NCBI GenBank assembly: GCA_963827155.1
Contig: CAWGZV010000002.1
Coordinates: 868,001 to 932,000 of the forward strand
Length of the DNA: 64,000 bases
From: UTCFX2 sp963827155
Lineage (GTDB): Bacteria; Chloroflexota; Anaerolineae; Anaerolineales; UBA4823
Direction: 5' to 3'
The notes below the pieces were generated by a model. The model was not told where the DNA came from. It was given only the letters and a program-made list of their open reading frames with translations, and made no database searches. The translations under genes were made by a program, and so were the position numbers. Shown piece by piece: positions 47,172 to 55,152 of the stretch (its first letter is position 1; each line of letters starts with the position of its first letter).

Positions 47172-47272
47172 AAGTTCTGATCGTCTCCAAAAACTCACTC
47201 CCAGCAGCGCCTTCTGTACCGGCAAATATCGCCGGGGCGGTGCGCCAGGCTGGCAAAATATGCGCAGGTTAA
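47168..47272 (+). other. Short 34-codon frame overlapping the esterase stop, possible gene fragment
   Basis: GTG overlaps the esterase stop (GTGA) and opens a 34-residue frame starting MKVLIVSKNSLPAAP. This resembles the opening strand of a Rossmann or glycosyltransferase-type protein but ends at TAA. It may be the stub of a lost gene. No continuation was found in the other frames. Confidence 0.2.
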
Positions 47273-47351
47273 TAAAGCTGATGATTGCTGGCGTTCATAA
47301 GGGCAGGCCGAATCCTCGAAAGAGGCATTGACCCTGAGAAAGGAGAAAATA

Positions 47352-47738
47352 ATGTCCCTCCACACGATCCAAATCCTGATTGCTGGCGTGCTTTTTGTGC
47401 ACGGCGTGGGTCACACTCTGGGTTATTGGAAGCCGCCAAGTCCGTCTCCAAAGCAAAAGCTTTCCGCCTCCGCACTGATATGGGCCAGCAGGGTAGTCTG
47501 GACGCTGGTAGCGCTCGGTTTTATAATTTCGGCGATGAGCTTCTACGGCTGGCTCTTCCCGGCGGAATGGTGGCGTCCGCTGGCGGTCGGATCCGCAGTG
47601 CTCTCCTTGATCGGGCTGATGCTCTTTGGCAAAAACTGGCCTGTCTTCAATTATTATTCTGCGGCTGCCGTAAATTTAATCATCCTGGCTGAGCTGCTCT
47701 ATTTTCACCTGCCGCCGTACGAGATGTTTAACAGGTGA
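47352..47738 (+). CDS. Small four-helix membrane protein of unknown function
   Basis: A 128-residue protein with four hydrophobic segments: IQILIAGVLFVHGVGH, VVWTLVALGFIISAM, LAVGSAVLSLIGLML and YYSAAAVNLIILAELL. The start at 47352 is set by AGGAG seven bases upstream; an earlier ATG at 47328 lies before that site. His residues occur in the first helix (VHGVGHTLGYW), but no known motif is formed. It is not recognised. It stands alone after the esterase. Confidence 0.65.
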   Translation: MSLHTIQILIAGVLFVHGVGHTLGYWKPPSPSPKQKLSASALIWASRVVWTLVALGFIISAMSFYGWLFPAEWWRPLAVGSAVLSLIGLMLFGKNWPVFNYYSAAAVNLIILAELLYFHLPPYEMFNR

Positions 47739-47870
47739 GCCTGAGTTAAGCCGAACCTGAAGATATTTTTAGATATAGATTATCCTATTTATGCTAAAAT
47801 GACGCTGGAATTCCCCGATTCTTTTGGACCGCTAGATCGATTTTCGTTTAAGGCAGAAAAGGAGATCCAA

Positions 47871-48916
47871 ATGAACCATTTCCAGCGCTACTTGATTGAA
47901 GAGTTTGCCGAGGACTACACCGAAGGGAGCTTGAGCCGGCGTGAAGCCCTGAAACTGATCGCCGGTGTGACCGGCAGCGTGCTGCTCGCTTCTTCGATCC
48001 TTGCAGCCTGCATCCCTCCGGAATCCAGCCAGACGGCGCTGTTGGCAACCTCCACCCAGCCTGCATCAAAAACGGGCACAACCCCATCTTCTTCCCCTTC
48101 TACCAGATCTGGAGACCGCCTCACCCGCCGCAGCACAGCCCACCTCCGCCGCGGACCAAACCGCAGCGGAATCGCCATCCCCCATAACCAGCCCCTCCGC
48201 TTACGGCACAGTGAGTCCGGAAGACCCGGATGTCCAGGCAGGCGAAATCCGCATCCCTGCCGTAGGCGGCGAGCTGATCGCCTATCTGGCGCAGCCGGCA
48301 TTAACCGGCGACCCAAAGCCGGTCATCCTGGTCTGCCACGAGAACCGCGGCCTGACCGACCACATTAAGGACGTCACCCGCCGGGTGGCAAAAGCCGGGT
48401 ATGTCGGTTTGGCGGTCGACCTGCTCTCACGCAGCGGGGGGACTGCAGCGCTGAACCGGGACGATGTTCCGGGCATTCTGGGAAATATCTCGCCCGACCA
48501 GTTCGTCGCCGATTTCCTGAGTGGCTGGGAATACACCAAAACCCTCCCAGGGGCGGATGCCGGCAGGGTCGGGATGGTTGGATTCTGCTTCGGCGGTGGG
48601 GTGACCTGGCTGATGGCGACCCGAATGCCCGAGCTTAAAGCGGCGGTGCCGTTCTACGGTCCACACCCGCCCTCTCGAGGACGTCCCGAATATCCATGCG
48701 GCGGTGCTCGGCATCTACGGCGAGCAGGACCAGCGCATCAATGCCGGCATCCCCGAGATCGAATCAGCCATGCTGGAGCACGGCAAAACTTTCGAGAAGA
48801 AAATCTACCTTTCCGCCGGGCATGCCTTTCATAACGATACCGGCGAGCGCTATGTGCCCGAAGCGGCTCAAGACGCCTGGGGGCAGACCCTCTCCTGGTT
48901 CGGCAAATACGTGTAG
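47871..48916 (+). CDS. Dienelactone hydrolase-family lipoprotein (two frameshifts)
   Basis: A ~348-residue protein over three frames. The first frame (from the ATG at 47871, AGGAG upstream) gives an N-terminal YLIEEFAEDYTEGSLSRREALK stretch and a lipobox-like LLASSILAAC. After a low-complexity linker the second frame supplies the hydrolase core: VILVCHENRGLTDHI (catalytic-site Glu region) and MVGFCFGGG with nucleophile Cys. The third gives LGIYGEQDQRINAG (Asp) and SAGHAFHNDTG (His), so the Cys-Asp-His triad is complete. The breaks are near 48115 and at a CCC run about 48663, where deleting one C restores PPLEDVPNI. It probably hydrolyses lactone- or ester-type compounds outside the membrane. 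Confidence 0.8.
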
Positions 48917-49166
48917 ACCGGCTGCAGCTCAGGAACAAATCCCCGCTTACACAGTCCTGGCTTTCCAGAATTTTTCCTTTCCACAGCAATCCACCCCGAT
49001 TTGCGCATCTGCCTCCAAGAAGCGCAAATCGGATTTTTAATTCACAAACACAATCCAACAGATGCACCGGGTAGTGCTCCCAAAACCAGCCAAACGGCGT
49101 ACAATTGTTTAAGAATGGGTTTCAATATTCTGAAAAAATAAAAGCTGAATACCCCATGGAGGGGAA

Positions 49167-51041
49167 ATGTCCATCCGGAAAATCTGTTCATTGCTGATCC
49201 TGCTCGCCCTGCTGCTTTCTGGCTGCACGGTGCTGCAGCCTGCCGTCCCGACCGTCGTTGAAACTGCGGTTGAGCCAACTATCGAGGCGTCTGCCCAGCC
49301 AAAGCCTGCCGAAACGTCCATCGCTCCGGCGGCAACTGTGACGGAGAACCAACCTGCCGAGACGACCGCCCCCGTCCAGACTGAACCTTCCAAGACAGAG
49401 ACCGCCGTCCCAGAAATCGCCAATCCAGCTTCTGCGAATTGTGTTGCGCAAGGTGGAACGGTTTCAATCCAGGAGCGCGGCGACGGCGGGCAGTACGGGG
49501 TTTGCCTGTTCGAAGATAACCGCCAGTGCGAAGAATGGGCGCTGATGCACGGCGACTGTCCGGTCGGCGGGCTTAAAGTGACTGGCTACATTACCCCGGC
49601 AGCCCAATACTGTGTGATCACCGGTGGGAGCTACACGATTACAGGGGAATCGAACACCGATATCGAGCAAGGCACCTGCACGCTTAAATCTGGTGGGATT
49701 TGCGATGTCTGGGATTATTTCAACGGCGAATGCGATCAAAACCAGGCCCAAAACCCAACACCAGAGGCTGGACCGGGTATTCAGCCATTGGTCAGCGAAG
49801 TCTGCAACGGGCAAGCACAGGCAATGGCTCATGCCCTGGATGTGACCGAGGTGACCCAATCCGAAAGCCCGCTCAGCGATCCGGCTACTGGGGCAAACGG
49901 CGTGGGCTGCCAGGCTGCGGCATCAGGCACCGGCGAGAAGTTCACCAGCCCGGAAGCGGCTGTCGAAGCGCTCGGGAGCATGCTGATAACCCAGGGCTGG
50001 GTAGAAGATCCGCAGTTCGCGGCCGGCGGTCCAACCGGGCTTGCGGCAGGTTTTCGCAAGGATAACCAGGTGTGTGTCGCAGCCGCCGGCTGGCGCCCGG
50101 ACCAATCGGTAAACTGCCCGACCGACCAGCCGATTTCAGCCTGCAAGGTTTCACCTGAGCAGCAGCTCTACACCGTGAGCCTGACCTGCGGGCAGGAGAA
50201 TCCTGCCGGTCAGCAAACCGCCGAGCCTCCTTCAGGCATGCTGGTGTTCAACTCAACCCGCGGCGGCGGCGGAATTCGCGACCTGTTCACTATGAACGGG
50301 CTTGGTTACGACCTGAGCCGTTTGACCAGGGGGGAAGCAGACAGCCTTGCCGGGCCCTGGTCGGCGATTAGCAACCGCATCCTTTTCACCAGCTTCGGAT
50401 TGACCAACAGCTCTATTTCTGCAATCAACCCGGATGGCAGCGATCCGGTCAGCTTGAGCGAAGTGCGGAATTCGGATGAGGCATTCCCTGCCTGGTCTCC
50501 AGACGGGCGGCGGATCGCTTTCACATCTCGCCGGGATGGAAATAATGAGATTTACGTCATGAATGCAGACGGATCAGACCCGCGGCGCCTGACAAATGCT
50601 CCCGGGGACGATTTCGCCCCCAGCTGGTCTCCAAACGGCTTGCAGATCGTTTTTGTCTCCGACCGCGATCAGAGCCCCGGGATCTATGACCTATATGTTA
50701 TGAATGCCGACGGCAGCGAGCTAAGGCGGCTGACGGACGATCCTGCCATCGATTATTCTCCAGACTGGTCGCCGGATAACAGCCAGATCATCTACCGCTC
50801 CCACAGCGACGGACCAGGTGAAATCTACGTGATTAATCTAGACGGCAGCGGGAAGAAAAATTTGACCAATAACCGGGCTGAAGATTGGGCTCCGAGCTGG
50901 TCGCCGGACGGCAGCCTGATCGCATTTCAGACCTACCGGGATGGGAACTGGGAGATTTATGTGATGGCAGCCGACGGGAGCGGGCTGGTGAACCTCACCA
51001 ACGATCCTGCGGAAGACCAGCTTCCTCATTGGAAGCGGTAA
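49167..51041 (+). CDS. Lipoprotein with DUF333 repeats and TolB-like PD40 beta-propeller
   Basis: A 624-residue exported lipoprotein (lipobox LLLSGC near residue 19). A Pro/Thr/Glu-rich linker runs to about residue 85. Two DUF333-like Cys modules follow, NPASANCVAQGG...CEEWALMHGDC and AAQYCVITGGS...CDVWDYFNGEC. Residues about 200-345 form a Cys-containing domain not recognised here. The last ~250 residues are PD40/TolB repeats (FPAWSPDGRRIAFTS, NEIYVMNADGSDPRRLT and four similar units). These propellers usually bind proteins or polymers. GGAGG is close to the ATG. No operon partner is apparent. Confidence 0.85.
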   Translation: MSIRKICSLLILLALLLSGCTVLQPAVPTVVETAVEPTIEASAQPKPAETSIAPAATVTENQPAETTAPVQTEPSKTETAVPEIANPASANCVAQGGTVSIQERGDGGQYGVCLFEDNRQCEEWALMHGDCPVGGLKVTGYITPAAQYCVITGGSYTITGESNTDIEQGTCTLKSGGICDVWDYFNGECDQNQAQNPTPEAGPGIQPLVSEVCNGQAQAMAHALDVTEVTQSESPLSDPATGANGVGCQAAASGTGEKFTSPEAAVEALGSMLITQGWVEDPQFAAGGPTGLAAGFRKDNQVCVAAAGWRPDQSVNCPTDQPISACKVSPEQQLYTVSLTCGQENPAGQQTAEPPSGMLVFNSTRGGGGIRDLFTMNGLGYDLSRLTRGEADSLAGPWSAISNRILFTSFGLTNSSISAINPDGSDPVSLSEVRNSDEAFPAWSPDGRRIAFTSRRDGNNEIYVMNADGSDPRRLTNAPGDDFAPSWSPNGLQIVFVSDRDQSPGIYDLYVMNADGSELRRLTDDPAIDYSPDWSPDNSQIIYRSHSDGPGEIYVINLDGSGKKNLTNNRAEDWAPSWSPDGSLIAFQTYRDGNWEIYVMAADGSGLVNLTNDPAEDQLPHWKR

Positions 51042-51050
51042 AAAGCAAGC

Positions 51051-51665
51051 TCAATCTCGACCGATATGGATGAGGGATGGGTATTTCGAGAAATGGCGCA
51101 TCACAGGCTCATCCAATTCGCCGGGCGTTTGAAGCACAAGCAAGAATTGAGCCTCTTGCTCGGTGTTGTTGCGCCAGATATGCGGCAGATGCGCCTCAAA
51201 CATTAAGAAATCCCCTTTTTCGACATAGTAAACATCTCCGTCGATAACGTATTCAACTCTGCCTTGTAAACAATAAACCAATTCGTGACCGGTGTGCACC
51301 ACCTGCCTTTCACCAATTTGGGCATGCGGCGCCAGTGAAACCACAAACGGTTCGATCTCCTGGTGGCGCAGCTCCCCACCTATCCCTTCGATTTTGACCC
51401 CTCTGCTTTCGATCGCCGGACGCAAGCTGGCTTTTATATGGAGCACGGCTTGAGGCTCATCTTGATCGAAGAAATAGTTCATGCGGACATCGAGCGCTGC
51501 CGCCAGGCTTTGTAGGGTGGCGACACTCGGTGAATTTTCATCCCTTTCGATGAGGCTGATCGCATTCGTCGAGATCCCTGATCTCTGCGAAAGCTCGCGC
51601 TGAGACATGCCTCGTTCGTCACGAACCTGACGGATCCGGGTGCCTAAAGAGAATTTATGATTCAT
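51051..51665 (-). CDS. XRE-family regulator with C-terminal cupin domain
   Basis: A 204-residue regulator. Residues about 8-65 are a Cro/XRE helix-turn-helix (IRQVRDERGMSQRELSQRSGISTNAISLIE). Residues about 120-190 are a cupin barrel (HTGHELVYCLQGRVEYVIDG, GDFLMFEAHLPHIWRN), likely the ligand-binding part. Relatives control small-molecule catabolism or polyamine genes. It is divergent from the tri-heme cytochrome gene across a 211-bp AT-rich gap, so it may regulate that gene as well as itself. Confidence 0.87.
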   Translation of the reverse strand: MNHKFSLGTRIRQVRDERGMSQRELSQRSGISTNAISLIERDENSPSVATLQSLAAALDVRMNYFFDQDEPQAVLHIKASLRPAIESRGVKIEGIGGELRHQEIEPFVVSLAPHAQIGERQVVHTGHELVYCLQGRVEYVIDGDVYYVEKGDFLMFEAHLPHIWRNNTEQEAQFLLVLQTPGELDEPVMRHFSKYPSLIHIGRD

Positions 51666-51876
51666 GGCGCCTCTAGAATTTCATGATCTGAAGATATCCA
51701 TAACATTATTTACGATCCAGATAATCTATTCCCATAATAATATCTCAAGCTGAATTCCAATATCATATATTATACTTGATAATCATACATTATTTTAGTA
51801 AATTTAATGGTATTATATTGTTAATTTCACAATTTATTATTTATTATTCATCAGTTTACTGAAAGGAGGCGCGAAA
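51666..51876. promoter_or_regulatory. AT-rich divergent intergenic region
   Basis: About 211 bp that is much richer in AT than the rest of the window, between the XRE-cupin gene and the tri-heme cytochrome gene. It contains several TATAAT/TATTAT-like boxes, and on the plus strand TTGATA with a 17-base gap to TAAATT. It most likely carries both promoters and the XRE operator. Confidence 0.45.
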
Positions 51877-51903
51877 ATGGACCACAAGCGGATTCGAAAA
51901 TGA
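51877..51903 (+). other. Eight-codon leader frame (MDHKRIRK) or frameshifted start of cytochrome
   Basis: The best Shine-Dalgarno here (AAAGGAGG) serves an ATG at 51877 that opens MDHKRIRK and then TGA. This stop overlaps the ATG at 51900 of the cytochrome (ATGA). It could be a true coupling peptide. One missing A in the AAAA run at 51897-51900 would instead join it in frame to the cytochrome as extra N-terminal residues. Confidence 0.4.
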
Positions 51904-52454
51904 GATTTGGTCGATCGCGATTTGCGGGTGGAATTTGCCTGGCGGCGATTATTCTGACCGCGAGCGCCGGCTTAGCACAGTGCGGTGACACGCCGCCGGA
52001 TTCAACCTGTTATCAATGCCATCTCAAAGAAGATCCAGTCTTTGGAAATGGGGAATGGCACGACATTCACGCCCGAAAAGACTGCTGCTGGTACTGCCAC
52101 GGAGGCAACAGCACTGCAATGGATAAAGACCAGGCCCATATAGGGATGCTGGTCAACCCGCTGGTAGACGCCCATATGGACTGCTACCCCTGCCACCCAA
52201 CCGATTACGGCGAGCGCGCTGAGCGTTTTGGCGCCCTGCTTGGGATAACCGTCGGCGGACTTCAACCACCGGGCACCTCAGCGGCGATCATTACAGAGCC
52301 GCGTGAGGAGAATGCCCTGATAATCCTGGAAAAACCAGGACGAATCGAACAGAAGCTCGTTCCAATCGAACTTCTTGGGCCGCTGGCAGCGGTTGTGCTG
52401 GTAATCATCATGGCTGTTCTGGCCTCAAAACTTCAAGCGGATCCAGTTAATTGA
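51900..52454 (+). CDS. Tri-heme c-type cytochrome, membrane-anchored
   Basis: A 184-residue exported protein. An N-terminal signal (AGGICLAAIILTASAGLAQ) is followed by three CxxCH heme sites: CYQCH, CWYCH and CYPCH, all within residues 35-105. Further His residues (EWHDIHARKD, DAHMD, QAHIG) could be distal ligands. A C-terminal helix (LGPLAAVVLVIIMAVLAS) anchors it. It probably passes electrons outside the cytoplasmic membrane, like NrfH/NapC-type or other small multiheme proteins. No reductase gene is beside it. The next gene is NifX-like. Confidence 0.85.
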   Translation: MRFGRSRFAGGICLAAIILTASAGLAQCGDTPPDSTCYQCHLKEDPVFGNGEWHDIHARKDCCWYCHGGNSTAMDKDQAHIGMLVNPLVDAHMDCYPCHPTDYGERAERFGALLGITVGGLQPPGTSAAIITEPREENALIILEKPGRIEQKLVPIELLGPLAAVVLVIIMAVLASKLQADPVN

Positions 52455-52517
52455 AGCGCATAGTGCAAATGACTTCGTAATCCATCCAAGCCCCACACGA
52501 TTTCAAGGAGATCTTTA

Positions 52518-52934
52518 ATGACAGCATCAAAGCAATTAAAAATAGCCGCGATCACAGATGACGGTATAACGATCAGCCAGCATTTTGGTCGGGCTGGAAA
52601 ATATCTGGTTGCCACAGTGGAGGACGATAAGATCATCGCCCGTGAGCTGCGCCAAAAAATGGGGCACGCTCATTCAACCGACCAGCCGCATCACGATGAG
52701 CTCCCTGGTCACCAGCATGGGCTGGATCCGGCTTCGCACAATACGCACATCCAGATGTCGGAAGTGATCGCCGATTGCGAGGCTCTGCTCTGCGGCGGGA
52801 TGGGCAAGGGGGCTTACGAGAGTATGAAAATGCGCGGGATCCTCCCGGTAGTTACAGATATCGCCGATATCGATGAAGCGGTGCTCGCCTTCGCAGCGAA
52901 TCGGATCGTCGACCGCGTCGATTTGCTGCATTAA
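52518..52934 (+). CDS. NifX/NifB C-terminal-like domain protein (dinitrogenase FeMo-cofactor biosynthesis family)
   Basis: A 138-residue protein. The family pattern is IAAITDDGITISQHFGRAGKYLVATVEDDKI at the start and CEALLCGGMGKGAYESMKMRGILPVV later. A His-rich insert (HAHSTDQPHHDELPGHQHG) in the middle suggests metal binding. The family binds Fe-S or FeMo clusters in nitrogenase assembly, but many members occur without nif genes, as here. AAGGAG is well placed before the ATG. It follows the tri-heme cytochrome after 63 bp, probably in one transcript. Confidence 0.85.
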   Translation: MTASKQLKIAAITDDGITISQHFGRAGKYLVATVEDDKIIARELRQKMGHAHSTDQPHHDELPGHQHGLDPASHNTHIQMSEVIADCEALLCGGMGKGAYESMKMRGILPVVTDIADIDEAVLAFAANRIVDRVDLLH

Positions 52935-52972
52935 TTTTGCGAACCTGAAGTTGAAATGAGGATAACAGCGAA

Positions 52973-53007
52973 GGGAATGAAGTCGTAAGGTTTTGGCATT
53001 CATTCCC
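52973..53007. terminator. Hairpin downstream of NifX-like gene
   Basis: GGGAATGAA (52973-52981) pairs with TTCATTCCC (52999-53007) over a 17-base loop. It lies between the convergent NifX-like and VOC genes. No T-run follows, so it is a weak candidate. Confidence 0.35.
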
Positions 53008-53046
53008 TCCGATGCTTCTCTAGACCTATATGGAGCCTTATTCCGG

Positions 53047-53415
53047 TTATTTTGCTGCTGAATCCAGCTGCATCATCCCAAACAAGTTGCCCTCCGGGTC
53101 TTTGGCATACGCCAGCCAACCGTAACCCATAACCGGCATCCTGGGTCTCACAATCGTTCCACCTTCGGCGGTCACTTTCCGCATGGCTGCATCCAGATCT
53201 GCCACGTCCGCGGTATTGATTACCCCGCTGAGCCCCTCACCTGGGCTGTAAAAACCGCCGTTGATCCCGACCTCAGTTTCAGGACCCGTAGAAATCAAGT
53301 AGTAGTCCTCCGGTCCATCCCATTTATCCACTTTCCAGTCCAACACCTTGCTGTAGAATTGGGCGGCGGCTGGAATATCTTTCGCAGGAATTTCAAAATG
53401 ATATAACCTTCCCAT
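53047..53415 (-). CDS. VOC-family protein (glyoxalase/bleomycin-resistance fold)
   Basis: A 122-residue single-module VOC protein: GRLYHFEIPAKDIPAAAQFYSKVLDW at the start and GWLAYAKDPEGNLFGMMQ at the end, with metal-ligand positions His6 and the late Glu (PEGNLFG). The function may be enzymatic or sequestration; the substrate is unknown. AAGGAG lies eight bases before the ATG. An excellent promoter with a symmetrical element inside it lies upstream. Confidence 0.9.
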   Translation of the reverse strand: MGRLYHFEIPAKDIPAAAQFYSKVLDWKVDKWDGPEDYYLISTGPETEVGINGGFYSPGEGLSGVINTADVADLDAAMRKVTAEGGTIVRPRMPVMGYGWLAYAKDPEGNLFGMMQLDSAAK

Positions 53416-53461
53416 GGCTGTTTCTCCTTCGAGTAGTCTGATTCAAGACAAGAATGATCGG

Positions 53462-53490
53462 ATTATAATTCAGAACATGTGTTCTGTCAA
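53462..53490 (-). promoter_or_regulatory. Consensus sigma-70-type promoter of the VOC gene
   Basis: On the minus strand, TTGACA (53490-53485), exactly 17 bases, then TATAAT (53467-53462). Both hexamers match the consensus fully. The -10 box lies 46 bp before the VOC start codon. Confidence 0.85.
53471..53486. promoter_or_regulatory. Operator candidate inside the VOC promoter (CAGAACA-TG-TGTTCTG)
   Basis: A perfect 7-bp inverted repeat with a 2-base centre fills the spacer between -35 and -10. Bound protein would block RNA polymerase, so a repressor is expected. The GAAC-N4-GTTC core resembles the Gram-positive LexA box, though flanking bases deviate. Which repressor binds is not known. Confidence 0.6.
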
Positions 53491-53631
53491 TGGGTTCTGG
53501 CTGTATGCAGACCAAAATTATTCTTTTCGATCTACTTGGATTGAGGAATGGGATTTCATCTCCTTCACCCGCTATTCTCCCAATAATGTGCTTTAATTAA
53601 GCCTGATCATTGTCCAAACAAGGAGGGCTTC

Positions 53632-54015
53632 ATGGGAAAGCTGACCAAGTTTATGTTTGTCTTATTTATGCTGATCTGCCTGCTGGTCGGGCTGCCGCTG
53701 CTTCTGGCACCCGGTAGGTTCCTGGGGCTTTTCGACTGGGCGCCCCTCGACCCGCTGATCTCGCGGCTGCTAGGCGCAGCGCTGCTGGCTTTGAGCTGGA
53801 GCGCTTACCGCGGCTGGCAGTCTGCCGATCCTCGCCAGGCTGTGCTGCTGCTCGAGGTCTACCTCATCTTCACCCTGCTGGGCGGGCTTGGCTGGCTCCG
53901 CAACCTGCTGGGGTCCAACTGGTGGCCCTGGATCTGGGCAATCTGCATCCTGCTGGTGGTGATGGGACTGGTCTTCGGTTGGCTGCGCCTCAAAGCAACA
54001 CCATCGAAAACCTGA
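53632..54015 (+). CDS. Small four-helix membrane protein of unknown function
   Basis: A 127-residue protein with four hydrophobic segments: FMFVLFMLICLLVGLPLLLA, LISRLLGAALLALSWSA, AVLLLEVYLIFTLLGGLGW and WPWIWAICILLVVMGLVFGW. There are no charged motifs or cysteines. GGAGG is well placed before the ATG. It is not recognised. It overlaps nothing if the following gene starts at 54024. Confidence 0.65.
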   Translation: MGKLTKFMFVLFMLICLLVGLPLLLAPGRFLGLFDWAPLDPLISRLLGAALLALSWSAYRGWQSADPRQAVLLLEVYLIFTLLGGLGWLRNLLGSNWWPWIWAICILLVVMGLVFGWLRLKATPSKT

Positions 54016-54023
54016 GCGAGCAG

Positions 54024-54467
54024 ATGCGCCAAATGGCGCGGTCACAAATAGGTTATAGGACCCTCCTGCCCGGCGTGGATTTGGACTATCCTGGTGGAGT
54101 GGATGCCCCTCTAAGCCGCAGGAGACCTATCGAGCTCCCAGGATTTCCCCGCTCGCCTGACCAGACTGCCGCCTGGCTGATCGAGCACCTGGAGCCGCTG
54201 GGAATGCGAGTCGTGCAGTCTTTCAACCTTCAGCAAGCTCGCCGCGGCGCGCCGCTGGACTGCGCACGCCACGGCCTCAGCCCTTGCAGCTGCCAGGTGA
54301 TCATCCTGCTGGTCTACGCTCCTCCCAGGCCTCCCCAAACATTGATGCTCTCCGGCAGCGCTGACTGCACCCGGCTCTCCCTCGATCAAAGCACTGAGGG
54401 GATTTCGAATGCCGACCTATCCTGGCTGATCTGGCGAGAAATTCTGACATTTTCCATCTTAAAATGA
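54024..54467 (+). CDS. Uncharacterised 147-residue Cys-containing protein
   Basis: The frame opens earlier, but the earlier part overlaps the membrane protein; I start at the ATG at 54024. The first half has PGVDLDYPGGVDAPLSRRRP, the middle has LIEHLEPLGMRVVQSFNLQQAR, and CARHGLSPCSCQV gives a C-x7-C-x-C cluster that could bind metal or heme. A beta-strand-like VIILLVYAPP and a C-terminal helix follow. I do not recognise it. It ends 13 bp before the response regulator gene, so it may belong to that operon. Confidence 0.45.
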   Translation: MRQMARSQIGYRTLLPGVDLDYPGGVDAPLSRRRPIELPGFPRSPDQTAAWLIEHLEPLGMRVVQSFNLQQARRGAPLDCARHGLSPCSCQVIILLVYAPPRPPQTLMLSGSADCTRLSLDQSTEGISNADLSWLIWREILTFSILK

Positions 54468-54480
54468 TAAGATAGCGGTT

Positions 54481-55152
54481 ATGGAATCCAAACCAATCCG
54501 AGTGATCCTGGCGGATGACCATGCCGTTGTGCGAGCCGGGATTCGCCAGTTCCTTGAGACCACTGAGGATATCCAGGTACTCGCAGAAGCCGGAGACGGA
54601 GAAACCGCCCAGCGCTTGATCGGCGAGCTGCTGCCCGATGTGGCTGTGCTCGATATCCAGATGCCGGTGGCAAATGGAATCCAGGTCACGGCATGGATCC
54701 GTCAGAACCAGCCCCAGACCGGGGTGCTGATATTGAGCGCGTATGACGACGATCCGTTTGTCTTTGCGGTCCTGAAAGCAGGCGCAAACGGCTATGTTCT
54801 CAAGACCGCCGCGCCTGCCGAGATCATCCGGGCAGTGCGGGAGGTCTTCGCCGGAAAGTCTGCGCTTGACCCGATCATTTTACAGAAAGTGATCTCGCAC
54901 ATAGACGGAGACACCGATAATAAACCGATCGAACCGCTCAGCCGCCGCGAGCTGCAGGTGCTCGAGCTTGTCGGCCGCGGGCAAACCAATAAGGCGATCG
55001 GTCTCCAGCTCGCGATCAGCGACCGCACCGTCCAGGGACACCTGGTCCACATTTTCAATAAGCTGCATGCCGCCAGCCGCACCGAAGCGGTGATGCGGGC
55101 AGTCTCGCTGGGCTGGCTGAGCCCGGAATTGGGCGAGCTGCGCGATGGCTGA
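54481..55152 (+). CDS. NarL/FixJ-type two-component response regulator
   Basis: A 223-residue regulator. The receiver domain (residues 7-120) has DDH at 12-14, phospho-acceptor Asp58 in AVLDIQMP, Ser/Thr near ILSAYDDD and Lys in YVLKTAAP. A LuxR-type helix-turn-helix follows (LSRRELQVLELVGRGQTNKAIGLQL). It is phosphorylated by the kinase encoded next, whose ATG overlaps this stop. The copper ATPase gene downstream is a possible target, by position only. Confidence 0.93.
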   Translation: MESKPIRVILADDHAVVRAGIRQFLETTEDIQVLAEAGDGETAQRLIGELLPDVAVLDIQMPVANGIQVTAWIRQNQPQTGVLILSAYDDDPFVFAVLKAGANGYVLKTAAPAEIIRAVREVFAGKSALDPIILQKVISHIDGDTDNKPIEPLSRRELQVLELVGRGQTNKAIGLQLAISDRTVQGHLVHIFNKLHAASRTEAVMRAVSLGWLSPELGELRDG

